DNA of 19,376 bases from positions 1 through 19,376 of the forward strand of contig JBFXAN010000126.1 of NCBI GenBank assembly GCA_050184225.1, read 5' to 3'. Source of the DNA: JBFXAN01 sp050184225 (GTDB lineage Bacteria > Chloroflexota > Dehalococcoidia > CAUJGQ01). Shown here piece by piece: positions 6,708 to 13,640 of the stretch. Below the pieces are notes generated by a model, which worked only from the letters and a program-made list of their open reading frames with translations, made no database searches and was not told where the DNA came from. The translations under genes and the position numbers were made by a program. Positions within the stretch are counted from its first letter, which is position 1, and every line of letters starts with the position of its first letter.

Positions 6708-7814
6708 ATGGGAATCGATCAGCAGGAGCGACCGCCCGACCGGCGAGGCACGCCCGCCGCGGAATCAACCTGGCAGCGTGCACTCCCGATCTACTACGCG
6801 CTGCTCCTTGCCATCCTCACGGTCGTTGCCCTCTATCTCCTGGTCCGGCTGCAGCATGTGCTCATCATCCTCTTCTTGAGCGTGCTCGTCGCCGCGACGG
6901 TGGCGAAACCGGCATCGTACCTGGAGCGGTTTCGCATCCCGCGCGCGATCGCGGCGCTGATCGTCTTTCTGGCTGCACTCACCACACTCGTCGGGATCGG
7001 CTGGCTCGTGCTGCCCACCTTGATCGGACAGCTCGGCCGGCTGGGCGCCGAGATCCCCGGCTATATCGAACGCTACAACCAGGTTCGCGACCAGTACGAC
7101 GCCTGGCGTGCGGACTATCCCGCACTGCCATCGTTCGATGCGCAGGCGAGCGAGCTTGGCACGCGCTTTGTCGACACGATCGGCCGCCGGCTCGCGCAGC
7201 TTCCCGGCAACCTCTTCGAAGTATTTCTCGACATCCTCAGCGTGTTTGCCATCTCGATGCTGTTGATTACCGGGCGCGGGCGGCTGATGGACTTCATCCT
7301 CAGCATGGTACGGCCCGAACACCGGCCGCGGACACGGCATGTGATCGAGCAGATGTGGGTCCGGCTGGGACACTATCTCCGCGCGAAGCTGATCGTGATG
7401 GTGATCATCGGCACCCTCACGTACGGCGCGCTGCTGGTGATCGGCATTCCGTATCCGCTGCTGCTCGCGATCGTCGTGGCGCTCGGTCAGCTGATCCCAC
7501 GGGCGGGGCCGTGGCTGGCGCGGGTGCCGCTGTTGGGCATTGCGGCGCTGGAGGGATGGATGCCGTTCCTCCTGACCTTCGGCGCGTCGATCATCATCGA
7601 GAACGCAAAGGGCTATGCGATCTCGCCGTTCGTCGAGGGGAATCAGCTTGATATTCCACCGCTGATGGTCTTCATCGCCGTCCTGGTCGGCGCCTCACTG
7701 CTCGGCGTCGCCGGCGCCTTCCTCGCCGTGCCGGCGGCGGCGATCGTGCAGGTCGTCGTGACGGAGGTGGTGATTCCGTGGCGCCGCCGCCAGATCGGCG
7801 AAGAGGCGTCGTGA
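6708..7814 (+). CDS. AI-2E/PerM family transporter-like membrane protein
   Basis: A 368-aa polytopic protein of the AI-2E (formerly UPF0118/PerM) family. Paired N-terminal helices (about 23-60) are followed by a third helix, a soluble middle (GAEIPGYIERYNQVRDQYDA), and C-terminal helices with the family signatures IIIENAKGYAISPFVEG...LDIPPL and GASLLGVAGAFLAVPAAAI. Members include a proposed AI-2 exporter and Na+/H+ antiporters; the substrate cannot be read from sequence. ATG 6708 has a GAGG 12 bases upstream; GTG 6690 in the same frame is the alternative and adds MRLSQR. It lies directly behind the histidine kinase and may be co-transcribed. Confidence 0.88.
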   Translation: MGIDQQERPPDRRGTPAAESTWQRALPIYYALLLAILTVVALYLLVRLQHVLIILFLSVLVAATVAKPASYLERFRIPRAIAALIVFLAALTTLVGIGWLVLPTLIGQLGRLGAEIPGYIERYNQVRDQYDAWRADYPALPSFDAQASELGTRFVDTIGRRLAQLPGNLFEVFLDILSVFAISMLLITGRGRLMDFILSMVRPEHRPRTRHVIEQMWVRLGHYLRAKLIVMVIIGTLTYGALLVIGIPYPLLLAIVVALGQLIPRAGPWLARVPLLGIAALEGWMPFLLTFGASIIIENAKGYAISPFVEGNQLDIPPLMVFIAVLVGASLLGVAGAFLAVPAAAIVQVVVTEVVIPWRRRQIGEEAS

Positions 7815-7835
7815 GCCTGCGGTTGATTTGCAGGC
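7815..7835. terminator. Weak hairpin between convergent genes
   Basis: GCCTGC (7815-7820) pairs with GCAGGC (7830-7835) across a 9-base loop, inside the 47-base gap between convergent stops at 7814 and 7862. The stem is short and there is no T-run on either side, so termination here is only suggested by position. Confidence 0.25.
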
Positions 7836-7861
7836 ATCGACGGCCGGTTCCGCGTCCCGCG

Positions 7862-8374
7862 TCATCCGGCGTGCGGGTGCTCAGTTCCGCCCGATCGTTC
7901 CCTGTCGCGGGTATCACCGACGACGCGGGCGGGGTTCCCCACCACGATCGTGAAGGCGGGGACATCGCGCGTGACGACGGCGCCGGCCCCGATCAGGGCG
8001 CGCTCGCCCACGACGATGCCGCCGAGGATCGTCGCGCCGCTGCCGATCGATGCGCCACGGCAGATCTGCGTGCGGGCGGGTTTCCAATCCCCAGTCGACT
8101 GCAGCCGGCCGTCCGGCACCGTCGCCCGCGGGTAGCGGTCGTTGATGAACATGACGCCGTGGCCGACGAAGACCTCGTCCTCGATCGTCACCCCTTCGCA
8201 GATGAAGGAGTGCGACGAGATCTTGCAGCGTTCGCCGACGGACACGTTCTTCTGGATCTCCACAAACGGTCCAATCGTGGACCCGCTGCCAATTGAACAA
8301 CCATACAGGTTGACGAGGTCCGGATAGAAGATCCTGGCATCATCGGCCACCACGGTATCGGGCGCGATCGGCAT
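7862..8374 (-). CDS. Left-handed beta-helix (hexapeptide) sugar acyl/acetyltransferase
   Basis: A 170-aa protein made almost wholly of hexapeptide repeats (CSIGSGSTIGPFVEIQKNVS; ASIGSGATILGGIVVGERAL) and ending in the classic GAGAVVTRDVPAFTIVVGNPA. The insert around GHGVMFINDRYPRA, holding a His, resembles acetyltransferases acting on nucleotide amino-sugars (WlbB/WbpD and QdtC-like enzymes), where acetyl-CoA binds between subunits of a trimer. The exact acceptor is not known. ATG 8374 has GGGAG about 11 bases upstream; the in-frame ATG at 8473 adds 33 atypical residues. It lies 150 bases downstream of the Wzc-like kinase on the same strand and probably belongs to the exopolysaccharide locus. 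Confidence 0.85.
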   Translation of the reverse strand: MPIAPDTVVADDARIFYPDLVNLYGCSIGSGSTIGPFVEIQKNVSVGERCKISSHSFICEGVTIEDEVFVGHGVMFINDRYPRATVPDGRLQSTGDWKPARTQICRGASIGSGATILGGIVVGERALIGAGAVVTRDVPAFTIVVGNPARVVGDTRDRERSGGTEHPHAG

Positions 8375-8524
8375 CGTCGTTCGTTCTCCCGCGGCGGTTG
8401 GTCCCGCACGCGACCGTACCGTATCACCCTGAGCAGCGGGAATCGCATTCCAAGGAACGACATCGCGCGTCAATCAAGCAGCGGCCGCGCGACCGACGCC
8501 GGCACGTTTGGCGCTGATCGAAGG

Positions 8525-10246
8525 TCAGCCGCCGGGCTTTGGATGCTCGGCATAGTCTCGACGGCGATGCGACGCGCCATTCGTCGCTTGCGGTGGAAGG
8601 GACGCGGCCGCACGGATCTCGTCGGCCGAGGTCGTCTCCCGCTGTTCACCACGGTCCCGCGATCCGCCGTAATAGTAGTAGTACCCGTCACCGCTCCGTG
8701 CCTTGACCCGATTGAGGACGACGCCCCAGACGTGCGCCTGGGCCTGATTGAGCAGTTCGGCGGCGCGGGCGAGCAGACCGGATCGCGTCCGGCCCGCATC
8801 GACGACGAGGACCACGCCGTCCAGTCGCGCCGCGAGCGTCACCGAGTCGGCGACGCTGAGCAGTGGCGGACTGTCGAAGATGACGATATCGGCCTCGGCG
8901 GTGAGCAGCGTGATGATCTCCTCCATCCGGCCCGACGCCATCAGCTCGACCGGGTTGGGCGGCAGGGGACCGGAGGGGAGCAATTGCAGCGTCTCGATCG
9001 GCGTCGGCCGCAACAGGCCGGCGAGGGTCGGATTGTCCATGACGAACAGCGTCGAGAGACCGGTCGCATTCGGCAGATCGAAGACGCGATGCAGCGATGG
9101 CCGCCGGAGATCGGCGTCGACGAGCACGACACGGCGGCCGGTCTGCGCCATGGCAATCGCCAGATTGGCCGAGGTCGTGCTCTTCCCTTCGCCGGGAAGG
9201 GCACTCGTGACGAGCATCGTCCGGTTTGGCCGGCCGCTCCGCGCGAACTCCAGGTTGGTGCGGACCATGCGATAGGCCTCGTCGGTCGGCGAGTATCCAT
9301 CGGCGGCCGTGACCACCTGGACCGACGGTGACACTGTCTCGCTCGTGCTGGACCGTCCTCGACCGGATGGGCGGAATCGTTGGATCGTGCCGAGCGTGAC
9401 GAACCCGGCGACGCGGCTGACATCGGCGGCGGATTTGATCGTGTCGTCCAGATACTCGAAGACGGCCACGAATCCGGCAGCCACGATCAGCCCGACCAGG
9501 GCGCCGAGGACCGTGTTGAACAGCGTACGCGGACTCACCGGGGAGGCAGGAACCCGGGCCTCATTGACGGGCGTGACGCTGTTCGTGCTCTTCAGGCTCT
9601 CGACGCGCAGGTCCTGAACGTTGGTATTGAGCTGTTCGAGCCGCTGATGCAGGTCGCTCAGTTCGGAGTTGATGATCGAGATCCGCGTCTGGCGCTGTCC
9701 CTCCGGCAATCCTGCCTGCGGCGAATTGAGCGTCTGGAGCTCAGCCCGCCGCTCCTGGATCACACCCTGCACAAAGGCGATCTGCTGGTCCAGGTCGTTC
9801 TTTGCCTGGGTCTGCTGCGTCGTCTGGGCGTTCTGAATCTGCTCCGCGAATGCCGCGCCGACCGCGTTCGCAAGCGTCGCGGCGCGCTCTGGATCGGCAT
9901 CACGGACCGTAATATCGATCAGCTGCGTTTCGCGGCGGACCGTAGACGATACCTTGTCGCGCAGCTCTTCCGGGGTCAGCCCGGACTGGGCGGCGACCGG
10001 ATCGAGCACGAGGTTGGACGTGACGATCTGGCCGTAGGTCTTGGTCAGTTGCTGATTGGCGAGGACATCGTTGTACGTTGGGCCGGTGACGGCCTGCGAC
10101 TGATTGACGAGCATCGTCGTCTTCGCTTCGTATTCCGGGGTTTGGAGCCGGGACACAACGAAGGCCGCGAGTCCGGCCAGTACGGCGCCCAGGATGAGTA
10201 GCCAGGACCATCGCCAGGCTATGACCGCGTACTGGCGTAACTCCAT
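8525..10246 (-). CDS. Wzc/CapB-like polysaccharide chain-length tyrosine kinase
   Basis: A 573-aa inner-membrane BY-kinase controlling polymer length and export. The Wzz domain begins with helix 1 at about 14-31 (WSWLLILGAVLAGLAAFVV), has a periplasmic coiled-coil section (about 125-215) and closes with helix 2 at about 242-263. The cytoplasmic kinase has Walker A GEGKSTTS (352-359, K355), Walker A' VVLVDADLRRP and Walker B IVIFDSPPLL. The C-tail carries five consecutive tyrosines (522-526), the usual autophosphorylation cluster. Adaptor and kinase are fused in one chain, as in proteobacterial Wzc and unlike the split CapA/CapB of Firmicutes. ATG 10246 is preceded by AGGTGA; upstream in-frame residues look non-coding. 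It diverges from the rightward polysaccharide genes. No matching low-molecular-weight or PHP phosphatase is visible. Confidence 0.93.
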   Translation of the reverse strand: MELRQYAVIAWRWSWLLILGAVLAGLAAFVVSRLQTPEYEAKTTMLVNQSQAVTGPTYNDVLANQQLTKTYGQIVTSNLVLDPVAAQSGLTPEELRDKVSSTVRRETQLIDITVRDADPERAATLANAVGAAFAEQIQNAQTTQQTQAKNDLDQQIAFVQGVIQERRAELQTLNSPQAGLPEGQRQTRISIINSELSDLHQRLEQLNTNVQDLRVESLKSTNSVTPVNEARVPASPVSPRTLFNTVLGALVGLIVAAGFVAVFEYLDDTIKSAADVSRVAGFVTLGTIQRFRPSGRGRSSTSETVSPSVQVVTAADGYSPTDEAYRMVRTNLEFARSGRPNRTMLVTSALPGEGKSTTSANLAIAMAQTGRRVVLVDADLRRPSLHRVFDLPNATGLSTLFVMDNPTLAGLLRPTPIETLQLLPSGPLPPNPVELMASGRMEEIITLLTAEADIVIFDSPPLLSVADSVTLAARLDGVVLVVDAGRTRSGLLARAAELLNQAQAHVWGVVLNRVKARSGDGYYYYYGGSRDRGEQRETTSADEIRAAASLPPQATNGASHRRRDYAEHPKPGG

Positions 10247-10334
10247 CGTACATTCACCTGCTGTCGTCAACTGAGCAGAACCAGGACGAGCCTCGCCCGA
10301 ATCTGCCTGCGTAAAATGCCCTCTGCATTGCGCG

Positions 10335-10359
10335 ATGATAAAGGTAACGAACGAGTTAC
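10335..10359 (-). promoter_or_regulatory. Possible operator/-10 region ahead of the Wzc-like gene
   Basis: On the minus strand a -10-like TATCAT (10335-10340) is directly preceded by an inverted repeat, GTAAC-N6-GTTAC (10344-10359). A dyad just upstream of -10 is a common repressor position. The matching -35 (CAACGT) is poor, which would suit an activator-dependent promoter. The leader to ATG 10246 would be about 80 bases. Confidence 0.35.
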
Positions 10360-10681
10360 GTTGACCGTGATGTTTATCTCGCGCCTGCGCAGACAAGTCG
10401 CTTTCGCCCACCTCAGACGGCGGAACGATCGCACTCTCGGCTCACCGTAACGTGATGGAATCGGAATGACAAGCCACAGAGGTTGCTTCACTTAATTGAT
10501 CAGGGAAGCGTGACACATGCTGCGCGCACTGCAATGATGACGGCATGGCACGCGCGCCATCTCCACCTTTGCCGGTCATGTCGAACACCGTCAGGATTGG
10601 GAATCTAGCTCATACGAAAACATACATCCCCCCGATGATCGAACGTTGTGCACCCGACACCCGGTCAAAGCCGCGCCCCTG

Positions 10682-10711
10682 ATAATGACGCAAGGTATAA
10701 TGACGCAAGGT
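10682..10711. repeat. Perfect tandem duplication of a 15-bp unit
   Basis: The unit ATAATGACGCAAGGT occurs at 10682-10696 and again at 10697-10711 with no gap. Five bases later come two GGTAACG words (10716-10722 and 10727-10733) whose starts are 11 bases apart, close to one helical turn. This arrangement could be a phased protein-binding site or simple replication slippage. Confidence 0.75.
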
Positions 10712-10852
10712 TGCAGGTAACGAATTGGTAACGGTGTACACTGCACTTCTTTTTGAATTCGCGTGAGTGTCCAATATCGAACTATTCCATTCATGCTAAG
10801 TTAATCTTTTGTTACACATTTCATCATTAGCGCGACAGATAGGCCGAAGTGG

Positions 10853-10881
10853 TTGTCTTGCGGTCAATCGTCAAGTACTAT
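10853..10881 (+). promoter_or_regulatory. Predicted promoter for the 77-aa secreted protein
   Basis: TTGTCT (10853-10858) and TACTAT (10876-10881) are exactly 17 bases apart, each 4/6 to consensus. The implied start near 10888 gives a leader of about 56 bases containing a small GGAGC-ACTC-GCTCC hairpin before the RBS. Confidence 0.35.
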
Positions 10882-10943
10882 GACCGAGGTTTGGTCCTCA
10901 GGAGCACTCGCTCCCGTGTATACGAGGACATGGAGGAAACGTT

Positions 10944-11177
10944 ATGGCGAAGTTGTTCACCTCAAGTTGGACGCGCGTGCTTGGCGCGGCAGCCGTTGCG
11001 GCATCGGCGGCAGCGGTTGTTATTGCTGTTGCGCCGTCGGTCATGCCTGAGGCGCTTGCGCAGACCGGCCCAGGCAGCACTGTCCCTGATCTCGGCGGAC
11101 TCCAGGATCTGTTTGCGCGCATCATCGCGTTCCTCGAGGCGTTGTTCGGCGGCTTCCTTGGTTTCTTGCGTAACTGA
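10944..11177 (+). CDS. Small secreted protein with Sec signal peptide, 77 aa
   Basis: I do not recognise a family. Translation is well supported: GGAGG at 10932-10936 lies seven bases before ATG 10944, and two stops follow in tandem (TGATAA). Residues 1-39 are a signal peptide: K3/R11, a long Ala/Val core (14-30) and an ALA|Q cleavage site at 39/40. The mature part would be only about 38 aa: a Gly/Pro/Ser linker (QTGPGSTVPDLGG), then a strongly hydrophobic amphipathic helix, LQDLFARIIAFLEALFGGFL, ending GFLRN. It stands alone between the divergent kinase and the rightward glycan array. It could be a surface-active, self-assembling or membrane-seeking peptide, or a small export or matrix factor. 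No Cys, lipobox or LPXTG is present. Confidence 0.75.
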   Translation: MAKLFTSSWTRVLGAAAVAASAAAVVIAVAPSVMPEALAQTGPGSTVPDLGGLQDLFARIIAFLEALFGGFLGFLRN

Positions 11178-11673
11178 TAATTAATCCGCCGATCCTCGTC
11201 CCTTGGATTCCCCGCCAAAGGACGTAGTCGTGCGACTCGCGGGTGTTCGGCCCAGTTCGTGCCGAGTACTGGGCCGGCATGGACGTGGTTCCACCCGCCG
11301 GTGGCTGGACGAAAGATTGGATTCCGCCGTGTGAGTCGTCATGCAGGCAGGCGCGGCTGGTGGTTGTCACCACATGACGCGGAAATTGCCGGCACACGCA
11401 CGATGGCCCTCGATCATAACCTCGCCATCGATAGACGCAGGCGGAAACCTAACCGAACATAAATCGTTGCCTCACAACAGAACACTATCCAGATCGGCGA
11501 TGATGATTCAGTTCATACAGTACCTCCTTGTAGAACATCATAGCGAGCATGATAAGTTACCCATTCTTAACGTTCACTCTATTGACGTAAACTGACTTCA
11601 ATGATTACGATTCTCCTACCCCGCCTTGTTGGCTCATTTCACTTGAAAGTAAACGCTCGACAGGGGTGTTGAT
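11178..11673 (+). other. Roughly 500-base gap ahead of the glycan array
   Basis: No supported gene. It contains a 9-bp hairpin (CGGCCCAGT at 11248-11256 with ACTGGGCCG at 11268-11276), a 7-bp hairpin (CGATGGC 11401-11407 with GCCATCG 11424-11430), a GTTAC word at 11556 and a predicted promoter at 11582-11611. The first hairpin lies 70 bases past the 77-aa stop and may end that transcript, although no T-run follows. Small ORFs at 11259-11462 and 11341-11595 have no RBS or recognisable features. Confidence 0.5.
11582..11611 (+). promoter_or_regulatory. Predicted promoter of the exopolysaccharide gene array
   Basis: TTGACG (11582-11587, 5/6) and TACGAT (11606-11611, 4/6) are 18 bases apart. The implied start near 11618 leaves a leader of about 55 bases to GTG 11674. 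It is the best such pair in the gap and sits where a promoter for the array is expected. Confidence 0.4.
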
Positions 11674-12345
11674 GTGCAGCAGACCATCTTCACAACGCTC
11701 AGGGCTACGGATGAGGACGCCTTCAATGCCTCACCGCAGCGCTCAGGGTATGAACGTGCGAAACGATCGCTCGACCTGGTCGTGGCGGTCATCGCCCTTG
11801 CCGTGCTCCTGCCCTTGCTCCTCTTGGTCGCCGTCCTCATTCGCCTGACCTCGCCGGGACCGGCGATCTTCCGCCAGATCCGCTGCGGACGCGGCGGCCG
11901 GCCCTTCACCTGCTACAAGTTTCGGACCATGGAAGACGGCGCCGAGAAGCGCAAGCGCGAGCTGCTCACCCTCAATGAGATGTCCGGCCCCGTCTTCAAA
12001 ATCCGCAACGACCCGCGCGTGACACCCCTTGGCCGCTGGCTTCGCAAACTGAGCATTGATGAATTGCCGCAGCTGATAAATGTTGTCCGCGGTGACATGA
12101 GCTTGGTTGGCCCGCGACCGCCGCTGCCCGAGGAGGTTGCACAGTACACACTCGAGCAGCGCCGCCGTCTTGATGTAACGCCAGGGCTCACCTGCCTGTG
12201 GCAAGTCTCCGGGCGCAACAAGCTCGGCTTCGACGAGTGGGTCAATCTGGACCTGCAGTACATCGAGCGCCGCAGCTTCTGGCTCGACCTCTGGCTCATC
12301 GTGCTCACCATCCCCGCCGTCATTACCGGCCGAGGCGCAGCGTGA
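11674..12345 (+). CDS. Phosphoglycosyl transferase priming EPS synthesis (WcaJ/WbaP catalytic type)
   Basis: A monotopic sugar-1-phosphate transferase that loads the first sugar onto undecaprenyl phosphate at the inner membrane. It is 223 aa, the short form with only the catalytic domain and one membrane-entering helix (about 32-58). Signatures present: SPGPAIFRQIRCGRGGRPF, CYKFRTME with the catalytic Asp/Glu region nearby, KLSIDELPQLINVVRGDMSL, VGPRPPLP, and DVTPGLTCLWQVSGRN. The start is GTG 11674, with AGGGGTG eight bases upstream; the overlapping ATG at 11672 is out of frame. Its TGA shares a base with the next ATG (TGATG), indicating translational coupling. The sugar donor cannot be deduced. 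Confidence 0.93.
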   Translation: MQQTIFTTLRATDEDAFNASPQRSGYERAKRSLDLVVAVIALAVLLPLLLLVAVLIRLTSPGPAIFRQIRCGRGGRPFTCYKFRTMEDGAEKRKRELLTLNEMSGPVFKIRNDPRVTPLGRWLRKLSIDELPQLINVVRGDMSLVGPRPPLPEEVAQYTLEQRRRLDVTPGLTCLWQVSGRNKLGFDEWVNLDLQYIERRSFWLDLWLIVLTIPAVITGRGAA

Positions 12346-13640
12346 TGCAGACCCGTACGTCCGGCCGGCCACAACACGTCCTCATCTGCGGCATCAACTA
12401 TTGGCCGGAAGAGACAGGCATCGCGCCGTATACGACCGGACTCGCCGAGCACCTTGCCGCCGGCGGATCGCGCGTCACCGTGATCACTGGCATGCCCCAC
12501 TATCCCCGCTGGCGGATCACCGATGGCTATCGCGGCCGCCGGCAGATGCGCGAATCGATCGGCGGCGTCGATGTCCGCCGGTATGGACACTACGTCCCAC
12601 GTCGCCAATCGGCGGCACGACGCGCACTCTTTGAAGGAACCTTCCTCGCCCACGCTCTGCCCGTATCCTCGCTGACACCGATGCCGCGGCCCGATGTCGT
12701 GCTGGGCATTGTGCCCAACCTCGGCACGGGGTTGCTGGCCGCCGCCGCTGCCAAGCGCTTCGGCGTGCCCTATGGCCTCCTCTTCCAAGACCTGATGGGA
12801 CTCGCCGCTGAGCAGAGCGGCATCGCCGGCGGCGGCCGTGTCGCCCGGGCGGCAGCGACACTCGAAGCCTGGCTCGCCCGCGGCGCTGCCGGCGTCGGCG
12901 TCGTGGCCGAAGGCTTCTGCGACTACTTCCTCCGCAACGGCGTCGCGCCGGAGCGGATGACGCACCTACCGAACTGGTCGCACATCCCGCCGCCGCGACT
13001 CGCGCGGGAGACGGTGCGCGTGCAACTCGGCTGGGACGCCGGCACCCAGGTGGTCGTGCACGCCGGCAACATGGGTCTCAAGCAGGCGCTGGAGCACGTT
13101 ATCGATGCCGCGCGGATCGCGACGCGAACGCAGCCCAACCTCCGCTTCGTCCTGATGGGTGACGGCAGCCAGCGTCCGGCGTTGGAATCACGCGCCGCCG
13201 GCCTGCCGAACATAACCTTTCTCGACCCGCAACCTGCCGAGCGATTCCCCGACATCCTGCACGCCGCCGACATCCTGCTCGTCAATGAGCGGGCGACCGT
13301 CACCGACATGTCGCTGCCGAGCAAGCTCACCTCGTACTTCGTCGCCGGGCGCCCCGTCGTCGCGGCGGTGCCGGCGGATGGCGCGACCGAACGCGCCGTG
13401 CTGGCCTCCGGCGCGGGACTGGTGACTCCGGCGGAATCACCGACGGCGCTCCTCGCCGCGCTCGACCGGCTGGCGGCGGACGCGGCGCTCTGCGACCAAC
13501 TGGCACAGGCCGGACCACGCCACGCCGCGCAGCACCTGTACGCCGGCGCGGCGCTGGACCGGGCAGCGGCGTTCATTGATGGACTCCACCGGACGCCGGT
13601 GGCGCTCCCGCAGACGTTGACATCGCGGGGTGCGGCATGA
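12345..13640 (+). CDS. WcaI-like GT4 family glycosyltransferase
   Basis: A 431-aa GT-B fold enzyme. The N-terminal domain starts with VLICGINYWPEETGIAPYTT, the signature of WcaI (colanic acid) glycosyltransferases, which are usually assigned a fucosyl transfer. The C-terminal donor domain has VVVHAGNMGLKQALEHVI, RFVLMGDGSQRPAL and a donor-site loop LLVNERATVTDMSLPSKLTS, where retaining GT4 enzymes have their acidic motif. Its position just before gmd and fcl supports GDP-fucose as donor, by context only. It overlaps the preceding stop by one base and its own TGA overlaps the gmd start (ATGA). Confidence 0.9.
   Translation: MQTRTSGRPQHVLICGINYWPEETGIAPYTTGLAEHLAAGGSRVTVITGMPHYPRWRITDGYRGRRQMRESIGGVDVRRYGHYVPRRQSAARRALFEGTFLAHALPVSSLTPMPRPDVVLGIVPNLGTGLLAAAAAKRFGVPYGLLFQDLMGLAAEQSGIAGGGRVARAAATLEAWLARGAAGVGVVAEGFCDYFLRNGVAPERMTHLPNWSHIPPPRLARETVRVQLGWDAGTQVVVHAGNMGLKQALEHVIDAARIATRTQPNLRFVLMGDGSQRPALESRAAGLPNITFLDPQPAERFPDILHAADILLVNERATVTDMSLPSKLTSYFVAGRPVVAAVPADGATERAVLASGAGLVTPAESPTALLAALDRLAADAALCDQLAQAGPRHAAQHLYAGAALDRAAAFIDGLHRTPVALPQTLTSRGAA

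Larger units (their letters stand above)
10247..10943. other. Long divergent intergenic region without a supported gene
   Basis: This stretch of nearly 700 bases separates the leftward Wzc-like kinase from the rightward 77-aa gene and is visibly richer in A+T than the flanking genes. It holds the GTAAC dyad, a tandem 15-bp repeat, further GTAAC words (10447, 10717, 10728, and 10811 reversed) and a predicted rightward promoter. Short ORFs here (for example 10267-10491 and 10591-10794, minus strand) lack an RBS and family features and are not called. Confidence 0.6.

Noticed and set aside
6662..7651. Plus-strand frame overlapping the histidine kinase stop by ATGA, apparently a coupled gene.
   Set aside because: The protein is Arg/Ala/Pro-rich with no family features; the frame starting at 6690/6708 encodes the AI-2E-family protein.
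10267..10491. 74-aa minus-strand ORF upstream of the Wzc-like gene.
   Set aside because: Overlaps the predicted promoter/operator, lacks an RBS and has no recognisable features.
10591..10794. 67-aa minus-strand ORF with an internal CVII repeat.
   Set aside because: The peptide repeat is only the translation of the 15-bp tandem DNA duplication; no RBS or conserved feature.
11391..11456. Resemblance to a c-di-GMP-I (GEMM) riboswitch: CACGCAC, a 7-bp hairpin, GACGCA and CCTAACC in order.
   Set aside because: The second hairpin with its conserved GGTAGGTAGCGGGG-like part is missing, the first loop lacks the GAAA tetraloop, and the spacing differs from the known aptamers.
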